Source of the DNA: JAFLCM01 sp046154665
GTDB lineage: Bacteria; Planctomycetota; Phycisphaerae; Phycisphaerales; UBA1924
Assembly: GCA_046154665.1 (NCBI GenBank)
Contig: JBJXFG010000002.1
Coordinates: 29,553-93,552 of the forward strand
Length of the DNA stretch: 64,000 bases
Direction: 5' to 3'
In this document: one piece after another, positions 26,801 through 32,812 of the stretch
How the letters are laid out: every line of letters begins with the position of its first letter
Position numbering within the stretch: position 1 is the stretch's first letter
Made by a program: the position numbers and the translations under genes
The notes under the pieces: model-generated
Database searches by the model: none
Told to the model about the DNA's origin: nothing
What the model saw: only the letters and a program-made list of their open reading frames with translations

Positions 26801-27049
26801 GCCGTTCACCACGCTCACGTTCGTGGCCGAGAGGGTGGGGCCGATCTGCGCGCCGCCGGCCTGAAGGTCGAACAGGCGGAACTCGAAATCAGAGAGCGAG
26901 TTGACGGGCAGCGAGGCGTTGCGGAGCTCACCCTGATAGGTGAAAACCGACGTCATCGGAGCACGCGCGTCGGCGCTGTGCGAGGTGATGAGCGCGGAAC
27001 CGGCGGCGAGCGCCAGCACAATGGCCGACAGGCGAGCGTTTCGGAGCAT
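20855..27049 (-). CDS. Giant collagen-like surface protein with S74 chaperone domain
   Basis: About 2,064 residues from ATG 27049; a TTG further up is less likely. Layout by eye: signal peptide 1-28; N-terminal beta domain ~30-135 (FTYQGELRN, RQLLTATPYALYALNG); Gly-X-Y block ~136-203; C1q/TNF-like jelly roll ~203-341; Gly-X-Y ~342-646; parallel beta-helix 1 ~646-920; Gly-X-Y ~920-995; beta-helix 2 ~995-1283; Gly-X-Y ~1283-1516; CBM5/12-like module (WLGTWSGASTYAIDDAVQFG); Gly-X-Y; second such module (WQGTWSNATTYAVNDAIFYL); beta region; S74 domain from ~1910 (SDRNSKKDF, MGPMAQDFQAAFGLG); coiled coil; membrane span and basic tail ~2028-2064. The Ser and Lys of the S74 self-cleavage dyad are present. 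Probably a trimeric fibre exported to the cell surface. The two beta-helices share their opening DAARYIVD(P/A)GGFGTHTSIQ, a sign of internal duplication. Confidence 0.88.
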   Translation of the reverse strand: MLRNARLSAIVLALAAGSALITSHSADARAPMTSVFTYQGELRNASLPVNSLSDFEFRLFDLQAGGAQIGPTLSATNVSVVNGRFAVQLDFGFSPFAGQERYIEISVRSPAGGGPYTTLNPRQLLTATPYALYALNGNPGPVGPIGPPGPQGPTGAPGATGAQGPAGNNGAPGAQGPAGPAGAAGPQGPLGPQGPQGVPGTPGPEIAASVANIANPVPNMIAVIDNPVPFPAAPLFSVGGITISSNGGGPANTRINIPSTGRYQVNFLANFTGGASGTKSVGYRINGGVPVYVSDTVNSANNALFPATVLNLNAGDFLEMLVRTTASGTTNLGSARVSLSLMTVGPQGPAGATGATGAPGATGATGPIGPQGPVGSTGPIGPAGPIGATGAAGADGAQGPAGPAGANGAQGPIGPIGPQGPTGADGAQGPIGPQGFPGNDGAPGSQGPAGPIGPTGPQGLPGNDGAPGVQGPIGPQGLPGNDGAPGVQGPIGPQGIPGNDGAPGVQGPIGPQGIPGNDGAPGVQGPAGPQGIPGNDGAPGAQGPAGPQGVPGNDGATGAQGPVGPIGPAGPQGIPGNDGADGAQGPAGPQGIPGNDGAPGAQGPIGPIGPVGPQGIPGNDGADGAQGPAGPQGAPGSNGTNGTDGIDAARYIVDPGGFGTHTSIQAAINQAVLDGYGNSGPQVNIIVRPGTYSENVSLVSGIHVQGSVTDRSFAATLNGQLSFSSGGVTSWNGVDINGGSGLAGLDFSGSSFQQLFLNNSFVYGNNAAALDMSNTGSGSNVSVTAGNFRATTGTVTPVSVAGGTLFAQDTTFRQFGTGFDNSAISVGSAGRVFLNNADIFGVVSHNGLDSSIAGSVIRSNGLPPVVASGTGSLLLGDTGFQTGTPATLVTDTGTGVVFYSQLTWSLPSQSMPGTSVLLPGSGPTGPAGPIGPAGPAGAMGAQGPAGNDGAPGAQGVQGPAGPAGAMGAMGPQGPAGNDGAVGPQGPAGTNGTNGTDGIDAARYIVDAGGFGTHTSIQAAINQADLDRAGNPLVDVNILVRAGSYNENITLLGGIHLAASQPARAFATEIKGTVTLASGGVASMRGLDIVSTSGDALTVTGTANPTQVYIYDCNVEANGPASDNAVEVSTLLGGSSGVIFDNVNFRKPSGIPGLAANIVSGTFQGTGGTINGGQQTATAVQVSDGPNGYGRAWIKSSDIFGPVLATAASAPVNAPIIDIANSQIRSASLQSVQDSTPGIVQVTDSYLQSGVSGDITSSDGNFFYGQLTFLPGTQTMPALATLLPGTGPSGPTGPAGPVGPMGPAGAAGATGPAGPTGADGATGPQGPAGVQGPIGMTGPAGNDGPQGPIGLTGPAGPAGATGATGPTGADGAIGPQGPAGVQGPIGLTGPAGNDGAPGATGPVGPMGATGATGPQGPIGLTGPTGADGAIGPQGPAGSQGPIGLTGPAGADGAPGAQGPIGPAGATGPAGPTGADGAVGPQGPIGNDGPQGPIGNTGPAGAAGPTGPQGPAGLNWLGTWSGASTYAIDDAVQFGGSSYVALAANTNSQPDLSPLDWDLLASQGAAGAAGAAGATGATGAAGPQGPAGPMGATGPSGPMGATGPMGATGAIGPAGATGATGPAGATGPAGATGPAGATGPAGPTGPAVSWQGTWSNATTYAVNDAIFYLGSSYRSLVAGNLNNQPDVSPASWTLFAAGGGSGNATLTYGGTLSGTATGTQGYIFQATGASTGATASTRTMGVLGRAAGGFSGNPPVGTIVPSAVGVDPNFTAGVAGNANANNVGVLGFVGAQTSVGVWGHNSNTSGGNWNVGVIGTTAGTNNNATGVFGQGNRGVSGLSALDTNGSAGSGRVLAGGVYGETTNSDGSSGYFLGRVTIDNTSGNGSDTSGSDGLIVWSNSGASGFNSSGVLFTPSDRNSKKDFTPVDTTDVLNKVTSMPITTWHYKNDDNTLYMGPMAQDFQAAFGLGDKDTVIHGLNADGVTLAAIQGLNTKLELELKSRDARLSKLESDMTAIQVALSTAKVQPNLGGIGLGGLLVAVPTLAGLAYARRRNRKVDGSATAPARSK
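25440..25709. repeat. 54-bp tandem repeats inside the collagen-like gene
   Basis: Units start at 25440, 25494, 25548, 25602 and 25656, spaced exactly 54 bases. Each codes for 18 residues of the form GPIGPQGIPGNDGAPGVQ. Differences are mostly silent or Ile/Leu changes, which indicates recent expansion. Confidence 0.95.
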
Positions 27050-27418
27050 CTTTCTCGTCCTCAATCAGGGGGAACGTCGAGCGCGAATCGCCCACGGCAG
27101 GGGCCGCAGGCGCAACAACCGCGCGGCGTTTGGTCCGCGCGGGTTATTCAAGGTACTCCATGTGAAGACGCGGTCAATGGAGAACCGGCTCAAGCCCGCC
27201 GATTTCCGGGATTTGATCGAAGTAATCTGTTTACCTGGGCGTTATGGGGATCGTTCACGGTCCCAAGATTGCAAGTGCGGGACAGGAAACATCCGGGTTT
27301 CCACGGTGCCCTCCGCTGATGAGGGGACAACAGCTGACAAGAAGCGACTTCGATTGGCCGGGTCGATCGCGGCGGCGCTTTCAGGCGCGGGCTAAGAACC
27401 GACGGCTACGCTGGGCGC
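27050..27418. other. Divergent promoter region of the collagen-like gene and dtd
   Basis: Carries the probable collagen-gene promoter (27150-27177) and a ~95-base leader with a GCGCGG/CCGCGC stem near 27120-27140. No promoter stands out for dtd. Confidence 0.6.
27150..27177 (-). promoter_or_regulatory. Probable promoter of the collagen-like gene
   Basis: On the minus strand, TTGACC (27172-27177), 16 bases, then TACCTT (27150-27155). The predicted leader to the ATG is about 95 bases. The same 16-base spacing and TACCTT box recur upstream of ctaA. Confidence 0.5.
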
Positions 27419-27859
27419 ATGAAAGCCGTGGTGCAGCGCGTCAGTTCGGCGAGCGTGACGTGCGAAGGCCGCGAGGTCGGCGCGATCGGGCGCGGCCTGG
27501 CCGTGCTGGCGTGTGTGGAAGAGGGGGACACGCCGTCACAGCGGGTGTGGACGGCGGAGAAGCTCGTTCATCTGCGCGTGTTCCCTGATGACGCCGGGAA
27601 GATGAACCTGAGTCTGAAGGACGTGGGCGGGGCGATGCTGCTGGTGTCGAACTTCACGGTGGCGGGCGATTGCCGGAGTGGTCGGCGGCCCGGGTTTGAC
27701 CGCGCGATGAAACCGCCGCGGGCGAAAGAGGAGTTTGACCTGCTGGTCGAGGCGGTGCGGGCGCTGGGGGTGCGTGTCGAGACGGGCGTCTTTGGCGGGG
27801 ACATGGCGGTGACGATTGTGAATGACGGGCCGGTGACGCTGGTCGTGGAAGCGCCGTGA
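27419..27859 (+). CDS. dtd: D-aminoacyl-tRNA deacylase
   Basis: 146 residues, the standard Dtd length. It hydrolyses D-amino acids (and Gly mischarged on tRNA-Ala) from tRNA. The start MKAVVQRVSSASV, the central VSNFTVAGDCRSGRRPGFD (equivalent of the SQFTL motif, with Asn for Gln), and the C-terminal NDGPVTL (cross-subunit GxP-type motif) are all present. The gene stands alone, converging with the ars operon. Confidence 0.93.
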   Translation: MKAVVQRVSSASVTCEGREVGAIGRGLAVLACVEEGDTPSQRVWTAEKLVHLRVFPDDAGKMNLSLKDVGGAMLLVSNFTVAGDCRSGRRPGFDRAMKPPRAKEEFDLLVEAVRALGVRVETGVFGGDMAVTIVNDGPVTLVVEAP

Positions 27860-27870
27860 TGCCGCCCGCT

Positions 27871-28848
27871 TCAAGGTGCGCGCCGGGCCGAAACATCAAG
27901 GCTGGTCACGAAGTCGCTGGGCCTGGTGCCCGGCGGGAGCGATTGGACGATTCGCTGGTAGAGCGGATCGGCCGAGTCGGTCATGGCGTCGATGTAGCCC
28001 GGCTTGGAAGTCAGCACGATGTCGGTCAGCCCCGCCGCGGCGATGTCGGCCCGCATGCGGTCGACGAGCACCGCGCCGGCGATGCAGCCGACCAGCGCCT
28101 CGACGTCGGCAGCGACGGATTCGGGCAGCGGCCTGAGTAGCGCCAGGTCTGAGACGGCGACGCGTCCGCCCGGCTTGAGCACCCGCGCGATCTCGCGCCA
28201 CACCCGCGACTTGTCGGGCGAGAGGTTGAGCACGCAGTTCGAGATGACCACGTCGACGCTGGCATCGGCGACGGGCAGGTGCTCGATCTCGCCGAGCCTG
28301 AACTCGACATTTTCGAGCCCCGACGAGTTTCGGTACGCCCCGAGGTTCCCGCGCGCTTTCGACACCATCTCGGGCGTCATGTCGACGCCGATGACGCGTC
28401 CCGAGGGGCCGACGCGCGGTCCGGCGATGAAGCAATCAAAGCCCCCACCCGAACCAAGATCGAGCACCACTTCGCCGGCGCGCAACGACGCCAGCGCCGT
28501 CGGGTTCCCGCAGGAAAGGCCCATGTTGGCCCCCTCGGGGATCGAAGCCAACTCGGCGTCGGCGTAGCCCACGGCGGCGGCGACCTGGTCGGGCGAGATG
28601 CTGGCGGATCCGCAGCACCCGCCGCCCGGGGCGCAGCAGCCGGAGGAGGCGGCGCCCCACGACCCCGCACGCGCGATGGCGGCGTAGCCCTGGCGCACCG
28701 TGCCGCGGACGGACTCGGCGACGGCTGGTTCGTGCGGGGCGGGCGTGGCTGAATTGATGGTCGCGCCCGCGGGGGCGGCGCGCCCGCCGCCGCAGCAGGT
28801 GTCCGAGCAGCACTGATCCGCGGGGTTCGTCCTGTTCTCGTTCTGCAT
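27871..28848 (-). CDS. arsM: Arsenite S-adenosylmethionine methyltransferase
   Basis: 325 residues from ATG 28848, with AGGAG upstream. It methylates As(III) stepwise using SAM. The SAM-binding motif VVLDLGSGGGFDC is near residues 125-137. Conserved As-binding cysteines can be seen in GLSCGNP (~112) and ISNCVLNLS (~205). The N-terminus is unusually rich in Cys pairs (CCSDTCCGGG and GCCAPGGGCCG), a possible metalloid-capture segment. It is the last gene of arsR-arsC-arsM, 4 bases after arsC. Confidence 0.95.
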   Translation of the reverse strand: MQNENRTNPADQCCSDTCCGGGRAAPAGATINSATPAPHEPAVAESVRGTVRQGYAAIARAGSWGAASSGCCAPGGGCCGSASISPDQVAAAVGYADAELASIPEGANMGLSCGNPTALASLRAGEVVLDLGSGGGFDCFIAGPRVGPSGRVIGVDMTPEMVSKARGNLGAYRNSSGLENVEFRLGEIEHLPVADASVDVVISNCVLNLSPDKSRVWREIARVLKPGGRVAVSDLALLRPLPESVAADVEALVGCIAGAVLVDRMRADIAAAGLTDIVLTSKPGYIDAMTDSADPLYQRIVQSLPPGTRPSDFVTSLDVSARRAP

Positions 28849-28852
28849 GGTC

Positions 28853-29314
28853 TCACTCCTTTTGGTGAACGCTGTCGTTTAGGGCCTGGGGCAGCGTCTC
28901 GATGAACGCTCGGATCTCGTCGCGCACTCGCCGATAGTGGGGCATGGCTTCGTCGTCGCTGGCGGCGCCGGTCGCGAGGCGGGGCGGGTCGTCGAAGCCG
29001 CAATGGACGGTCCGCGCGCCCGGAAGCACCGGGCATGCCTCCCGCGCTGCATCGCACACCGTGACAACCACGTCCACCCGGGGCACGTCTTCGGGGCGCT
29101 TCGAGGTGTGCGATCCGATGTCGACCCCGGCCTCCGCCATCGCGCGAACGGCCAGAGGGTTCAACCCGTGCGGGCTGGTGCCGGCGGAATGGGCCTCGAC
29201 CGACGCGGACTTGAGCGCCCGAGCCCAGCCTTCGGCCATCTGACTGCGGCAGGAGTTCCCGGTACACAGGAACATGACGCGGAGCCTGGGCTCGTTGGGT
29301 TCAGCGTTGGTCAC
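28853..29314 (-). CDS. arsC: Arsenate reductase, low-MW phosphatase type
   Basis: 153 residues from GTG 29314, with GGAGG 5 bases upstream, overlapping the end of arsR by 14 bases. It reduces arsenate to arsenite. The phosphatase-type loop CTGNSCRSQMAEGWAR begins at Cys17, the nucleophile. Two further Cys in VVTVCDAAREACPVLPG (late 80s to mid 90s) are placed for the thiol relay, so it is probably thioredoxin-coupled. Arsenite produced here would be the substrate of ArsM; no arsenite pump is in the operon. Confidence 0.95.
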   Translation of the reverse strand: MTNAEPNEPRLRVMFLCTGNSCRSQMAEGWARALKSASVEAHSAGTSPHGLNPLAVRAMAEAGVDIGSHTSKRPEDVPRVDVVVTVCDAAREACPVLPGARTVHCGFDDPPRLATGAASDDEAMPHYRRVRDEIRAFIETLPQALNDSVHQKE

Positions 29315-29780
29315 AGCAGCCTCCCTGGGGTCCGCAAGCGCACGCCCCGGCGGCGCCGCACGACTCGATCGCCGACGCGAGTGCCCGCAGCAACGCCGAG
29401 AGGTGGTCGTAGCGAGCGGCGTAGAAAACCCCGCGCCCCCGCTTCCGGGCCGACACCGCGCCGCACCGACTCAGCACCTGCAGGTGGCGCGACACCACCG
29501 AGAGATCGACGCTGCAGCACTCGGCGATCTCGCCCACCGAGCACGCCCGCCCGCACTTCATGAGGCACGCCAGCAGGGTGAGGCGCGTGGGATCACCCAG
29601 CGCCTTGAACAAGGCCGGATCAAGCAGCCCGTCCACTGGGCCGCAGCACCCCGCCGCGGCTTTGGGGGAGGCGGGCACGGGCGATCGAGCGGCGGCTCGC
29701 GAGGGCCGACGGCGCGTGGCCGCTCGCCCGGCACCGAGTCCGAGGGCGGGCGTGGGGCGTGATGGTATTTGTTGCACCAT
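29301..29780 (-). CDS. arsR: ArsR-family metalloid-sensing repressor
   Basis: 159 residues from ATG 29780. A basic, Ala/Pro-rich N-terminal extension (~50 residues) precedes the winged helix: LFKALGDPTRLTLLACLMK, then CSVGEIAECCSVDLSVVSRH with the recognition helix. The Cys pair in AECCSVD matches the position of the classic As-binding cysteines, and the C-terminus adds CACGPQGGCC. The start codon is covered by a perfect palindrome, so ArsR probably blocks its own operon there until arsenite binds. Confidence 0.93.
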   Translation of the reverse strand: MVQQIPSRPTPALGLGAGRAATRRRPSRAAARSPVPASPKAAAGCCGPVDGLLDPALFKALGDPTRLTLLACLMKCGRACSVGEIAECCSVDLSVVSRHLQVLSRCGAVSARKRGRGVFYAARYDHLSALLRALASAIESCGAAGACACGPQGGCCDQR

Positions 29781-29787
29781 TGTGCAA
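29772..29787. promoter_or_regulatory. ars operator palindrome over the arsR start codon
   Basis: TTGCACCATTGTGCAA, with perfect 6-base arms and a 4-base centre that contains the arsR start codon on the minus strand. It is the likely ArsR operator. Confidence 0.75.
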
Positions 29788-29792
29788 GTATA
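29787..29792 (-). promoter_or_regulatory. -10 box of a probably leaderless ars transcript
   Basis: On the minus strand the order is TATACT, six bases, then the arsR ATG. Transcription starting ~7 bases after the box would begin at the start codon. No clear -35 box is seen. Confidence 0.5.
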
Positions 29793-29823
29793 CACGCGAT
29801 CAGGGACCGGTCCGGCGCCGCGC

Positions 29824-29868
29824 CGAAAAAAGAAAACGCCCCGGACGACGGCGTCCGGGGCGGCGGGG
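29824..29868 (-). terminator. Terminator of the PhoX-like gene
   Basis: CGCCCCGGAC pairs with GTCCGGGGCG around a short loop and is followed on the minus strand by TTTTCTTTTTT, a textbook factor-independent terminator 30 bases past the gene. Confidence 0.92.
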
Positions 29869-29899
29869 TTATTCAAGGCGCGATCTCAAAGCCGATCGC

Positions 29900-31414
29900 T
29901 TAGCGGCGGCGGCGCAGGCCGACGAGGCCGGCGAGGCCGAGCAGGCTGGCGGCGCCGGGGGTGGGGACGATCGAGGGGTCGACGTACATGGCCAGGAGCT
30001 GGCCGCCCTCGACGAGCTCGCCGGGGATGCCGTAGTGGGCCTGGACGTTGAGGAGGAACCAGCCGAGGCCGAGGGTGTCCTTGGCGTCGATGATGCCCGA
30101 GGACTCTTCGTCACGGGTGAGGAAGCTGGCGCCGCCGGGGGAGAAGCGGGCGGGATCGTGCTGGGCGACCTGGGCGAGGCCGCCGGTGGCGATGTCGTAC
30201 AGCCAGATCTTGCTGAGGGCATCCTGGCCGCCGATGTCTTCCTGGATGAGCACGCGGCCCAGCGAGTCGATGGTCATGTTGTCCATCATCTGGGGGCCCG
30301 AGAGGGCGCCGTCGATGAGCAGGGTGATCTCGCCACCGGCGGTGGGGTTGGTGATGTCATCGAAGCTCATGCGGTAGAGACGGCTGTTGCCGGGGGAGGT
30401 GCCGGGGACGTTGTAGCGGTCGGTGGTGACGAAGTAGAAGTCGTTCTCGTGGCCGGGGCGGGGGTCCCACTGGCCGTCCTCGGGGCGGAGGAAGTTGGTC
30501 ACGCCGTTGGCGTTGCCAGCGTTCTGGAGGGCCAGGCCGGTGGTGTTGGCGACGTTGCCGTGGTTGAAGAGGTCAAAGCGGCCGCCGGCGTACTGCGGGC
30601 GGGTCTCGGTGGGCAGGCCGCTGACGCGGATGCCGTAGAGGCTGCCGTTGGTCAGACCGGCGCGCTCGATGTCGTTGCCGGTGTCGGTCTTGTTGCCGAT
30701 GTAGAGGTAGTTCTGGCCGGGGGAGGAGTCATCGAGGCCGAAGACGATGGTCTTCTGCTGAGCGAAGGGGCTGGCGACGGCGTTCTCCCATGAGAAGCGG
30801 CCCAGGTGGGGCAGGTGCCAGGTTTGGTTGACATTGGGACCCGAGACGATGTGGGCGTAGGCGCGGCCTTCGTTGCCGATCTCTTCGCCGTTCAGGAAGA
30901 GGCGGGCGTCGGTGCCCAGGTTGCCGAACTTGTAGGCCGAGGGGGCGGCGAGATCGGCCGAGCAGAAGCGGCCCCAGCGCTGGGCGGGGGACGGAGCGTT
31001 GCTCCAGGTGCCGGTGCCGGTGCTGTACTCAAAGGCATCAGCGGACGAGGTGTTGTGGTCGCGGCCGGCGATGACGTTCAGGCTGGAGTCGATCTCCCAG
31101 CGGGAAACGAACGCGCCGGTCTGGCCGTGGGCGCGGACGGCGCCGACGCTAGCGCCGAGCTCGTGGTTGACGAACAGGCTGAAGTTGCCGCTGGTGGCCG
31201 AGGCGAGGGCGCCCATGCCGTCGGGGATGCCCACCATCCGGTAGCCGCCGACGCTGTCGCCGACGGTGAGGATGGAGGTGGTGGTGACGCCCGCGAGCGT
31301 GGGCAGCACATAGGGGCTCTGCGAAGAGCTGGGCCCGGTGACCTGGGCGAAGGCGGGCGCGGCAGCGAGGCCGGCGACGGCCACGATCATCGAGGCGCGA
31401 ATCTGAGTCTTCAT
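29900..31414 (-). CDS. PhoX-like (DUF839) secreted protein with PEP-CTERM
   Basis: 504 residues from ATG 31414, with GAGAGGAAG upstream. Signal peptide 1-23 (AAPAFAQ). The body resembles the PhoX/DUF839 family, a six-bladed propeller phosphatase fold: NFSLFVNHELG, LFLNGEEIGNEGRAYAH, VFGLDDSSPGQNYLYIGNKT, FYFVTTDRYN, LLIDGALSGPQMMDNMTIDS and GRVLIQEDIGG. The metal-ligand Glu/Asp clusters are plausible, but activity is untested. The C-terminus VPTPGAASLLGLAGLVGLRRRR is a clear PEP-CTERM sorting signal, so the protein is released or anchored after cleavage. Confidence 0.85.
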   Translation of the reverse strand: MKTQIRASMIVAVAGLAAAPAFAQVTGPSSSQSPYVLPTLAGVTTTSILTVGDSVGGYRMVGIPDGMGALASATSGNFSLFVNHELGASVGAVRAHGQTGAFVSRWEIDSSLNVIAGRDHNTSSADAFEYSTGTGTWSNAPSPAQRWGRFCSADLAAPSAYKFGNLGTDARLFLNGEEIGNEGRAYAHIVSGPNVNQTWHLPHLGRFSWENAVASPFAQQKTIVFGLDDSSPGQNYLYIGNKTDTGNDIERAGLTNGSLYGIRVSGLPTETRPQYAGGRFDLFNHGNVANTTGLALQNAGNANGVTNFLRPEDGQWDPRPGHENDFYFVTTDRYNVPGTSPGNSRLYRMSFDDITNPTAGGEITLLIDGALSGPQMMDNMTIDSLGRVLIQEDIGGQDALSKIWLYDIATGGLAQVAQHDPARFSPGGASFLTRDEESSGIIDAKDTLGLGWFLLNVQAHYGIPGELVEGGQLLAMYVDPSIVPTPGAASLLGLAGLVGLRRRR

Positions 31415-31767
31415 GGTTCTTCCTCTCTCTTTGACGAACAGGACACGAGATACACAATCCCTCGGTGTCGCCGCTGCCAGAAGGCAGGGTGGGGCGACCC
31501 GTTGGGGCACAAATAGGGCGAGATGTCTCGTGGAGGCCGCAGAGATTGGTGGCACCTGACTGTCCTCAGGCACCGACCGCGCGGACCGCCACACTCTGGA
31601 GTCAAAGGCACTATGACCGCGGTGTGTAAGAGAACCGTGAAGGAAGAAACAAAGATCAGCGAGTCTTGAGTGAGCGGTTAACGTGTCCCGAACGACCCCG
31701 AGCACCGTCTGGGCGTGCCATCTGAGGGCGAGACGTGGGTCACGACGCGCCGGATACCCTGCCCCGC
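31415..31767. other. Gene-free divergent stretch
   Basis: Separates the PhoX-like gene (leftward) from the DUF4239-like gene (rightward). Contains an imperfect GGCACCTGA/TCAGGCACC stem near 31550-31575. No confident promoter. Confidence 0.45.
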
Positions 31768-32559
31768 ATGTCCCTCCTCACCATCTGGATTCCGCTCGCC
31801 ATCGCCGTTGGATTGCTCGCTCTTTTGGTCATCTCGCAAGAGGTTGGCTTCCGCATCGGCCGGCGGATGCGTGACGCGGCGTGGCGGGCTGAGAACCCCG
31901 AGGCCGCCGTGGGCGTCTCGAACCTCTCCACCGTGCTCGGCGCCACGCTGGGGCTGCTCGGGCTGCTGCTGGGGTTCGCGTTCTCCGGCTCGACCACGCG
32001 GTTCATGGAACGACAGGACATCATGCTGCGCGAGGCCAACGCGATGTCCACGGCGTACCTGCGCGCCGACCTGCTCAGCGAGCCCGATCGCACCCAGGTG
32101 CGCGACGCGCTGCGGGCCTATGCCGAGCGCCGCGTGGCGCTGTTCCATGAGGTGCGTCAGCCCGAGAGCACGGCCATCTTGGGCGAACTCGAAGCGCTGC
32201 AGGCCAAGATGTGGACCGCCGCGGTGTCGGGCGTGAAACAGACGCCGGCCTTCGCGGCCGTGGTGCTGCCCCCGATGAACGAGATCGCCGACCAGCTCTC
32301 CACCCGCAACGCCGCCACCAAACGCCACCTCCCGAGCCTGGTGATCGCGCTGCTGTTCACTTGCGCGGCGGCATCGATGGGACTCATCGGTTTCGGTTGC
32401 GGCGTGACCGGGAACCGCCGCGCGGCGACCACGGGCGTGCTGCTGCTGCTGGTCGCGTCGTCATTGTGGGTGACGATCGATATGGACTACCCACGGGCTG
32501 GGTTGATGCGGATCAATGATGATGCGCTGCGGGATGTGGTGGCGTTCATGGGGAAATGA
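31768..32559 (+). CDS. DUF4239-like membrane protein
   Basis: 263 residues from ATG 31768 (MSLLTIWIPLAIAVG); an in-frame ATG 33 bases earlier is possible. Four membrane segments are visible: ~5-25, ~52-75 (LGLLGLLLGFAFSG), ~190-212 and ~218-240. Between the second and third pair is a soluble helical stretch (RQDIMLREANAMSTAYLRAD; RDALRAYAERRVALF). This layout matches the bestrophin-like DUF4239 family, whose members may be ion channels. A hairpin array follows downstream. Confidence 0.7.
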   Translation: MSLLTIWIPLAIAVGLLALLVISQEVGFRIGRRMRDAAWRAENPEAAVGVSNLSTVLGATLGLLGLLLGFAFSGSTTRFMERQDIMLREANAMSTAYLRADLLSEPDRTQVRDALRAYAERRVALFHEVRQPESTAILGELEALQAKMWTAAVSGVKQTPAFAAVVLPPMNEIADQLSTRNAATKRHLPSLVIALLFTCAAASMGLIGFGCGVTGNRRAATTGVLLLLVASSLWVTIDMDYPRAGLMRINDDALRDVVAFMGK

Positions 32560-32579
32560 GCGGCGCGACCGGCGGCTTG

Positions 32580-32793
32580 TGGCGCTGAAATCGATGTCTT
32601 CATCGACTTCAGTGCTGGTGCGGTTGATGAGGCGAAGAGCACTGAAGTCCCGGGGACGGGACTTCAGTGGCACGGCGCGACTTCGATGCCACCCCGCCGA
32701 GCCCCGTGCCACGACTTTGCTGCTTTGAGCAAAGTCGTGCGGCTTGCACACCCGAGCACGACTTTCCGTCAAGGCACGGAAAGTCGTGGCACC
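32580..32793. repeat. Four-hairpin palindrome array
   Basis: Hairpin stems: CTGAAATCGAT/ATCGACTTCAG (32585-32612, one mismatch), CACTGAAGTCCC (32640-32669), CACGACTTTGCT (32710-32739) and CACGACTTTCCGT (32757-32788). Stems of 11-13 bases have 6-base loops and are bordered by GTGCC/GGCAC words. Hairpins 3 and 4 share CACGACTTT; hairpins 1 and 2 share CTGAA. This REP/BIME-like cluster lies between convergent genes. Confidence 0.92.
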
Positions 32794-32812
32794 TGGCCGA
32801 CCCCGCCTGACC

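Noticed and set aside
20855..27049. Prophage tail-fibre gene suggested by the S74 domain
   Set aside because: No capsid, terminase, portal or integrase genes are nearby, and the protein has a signal peptide and a C-terminal membrane span, unlike phage fibres.
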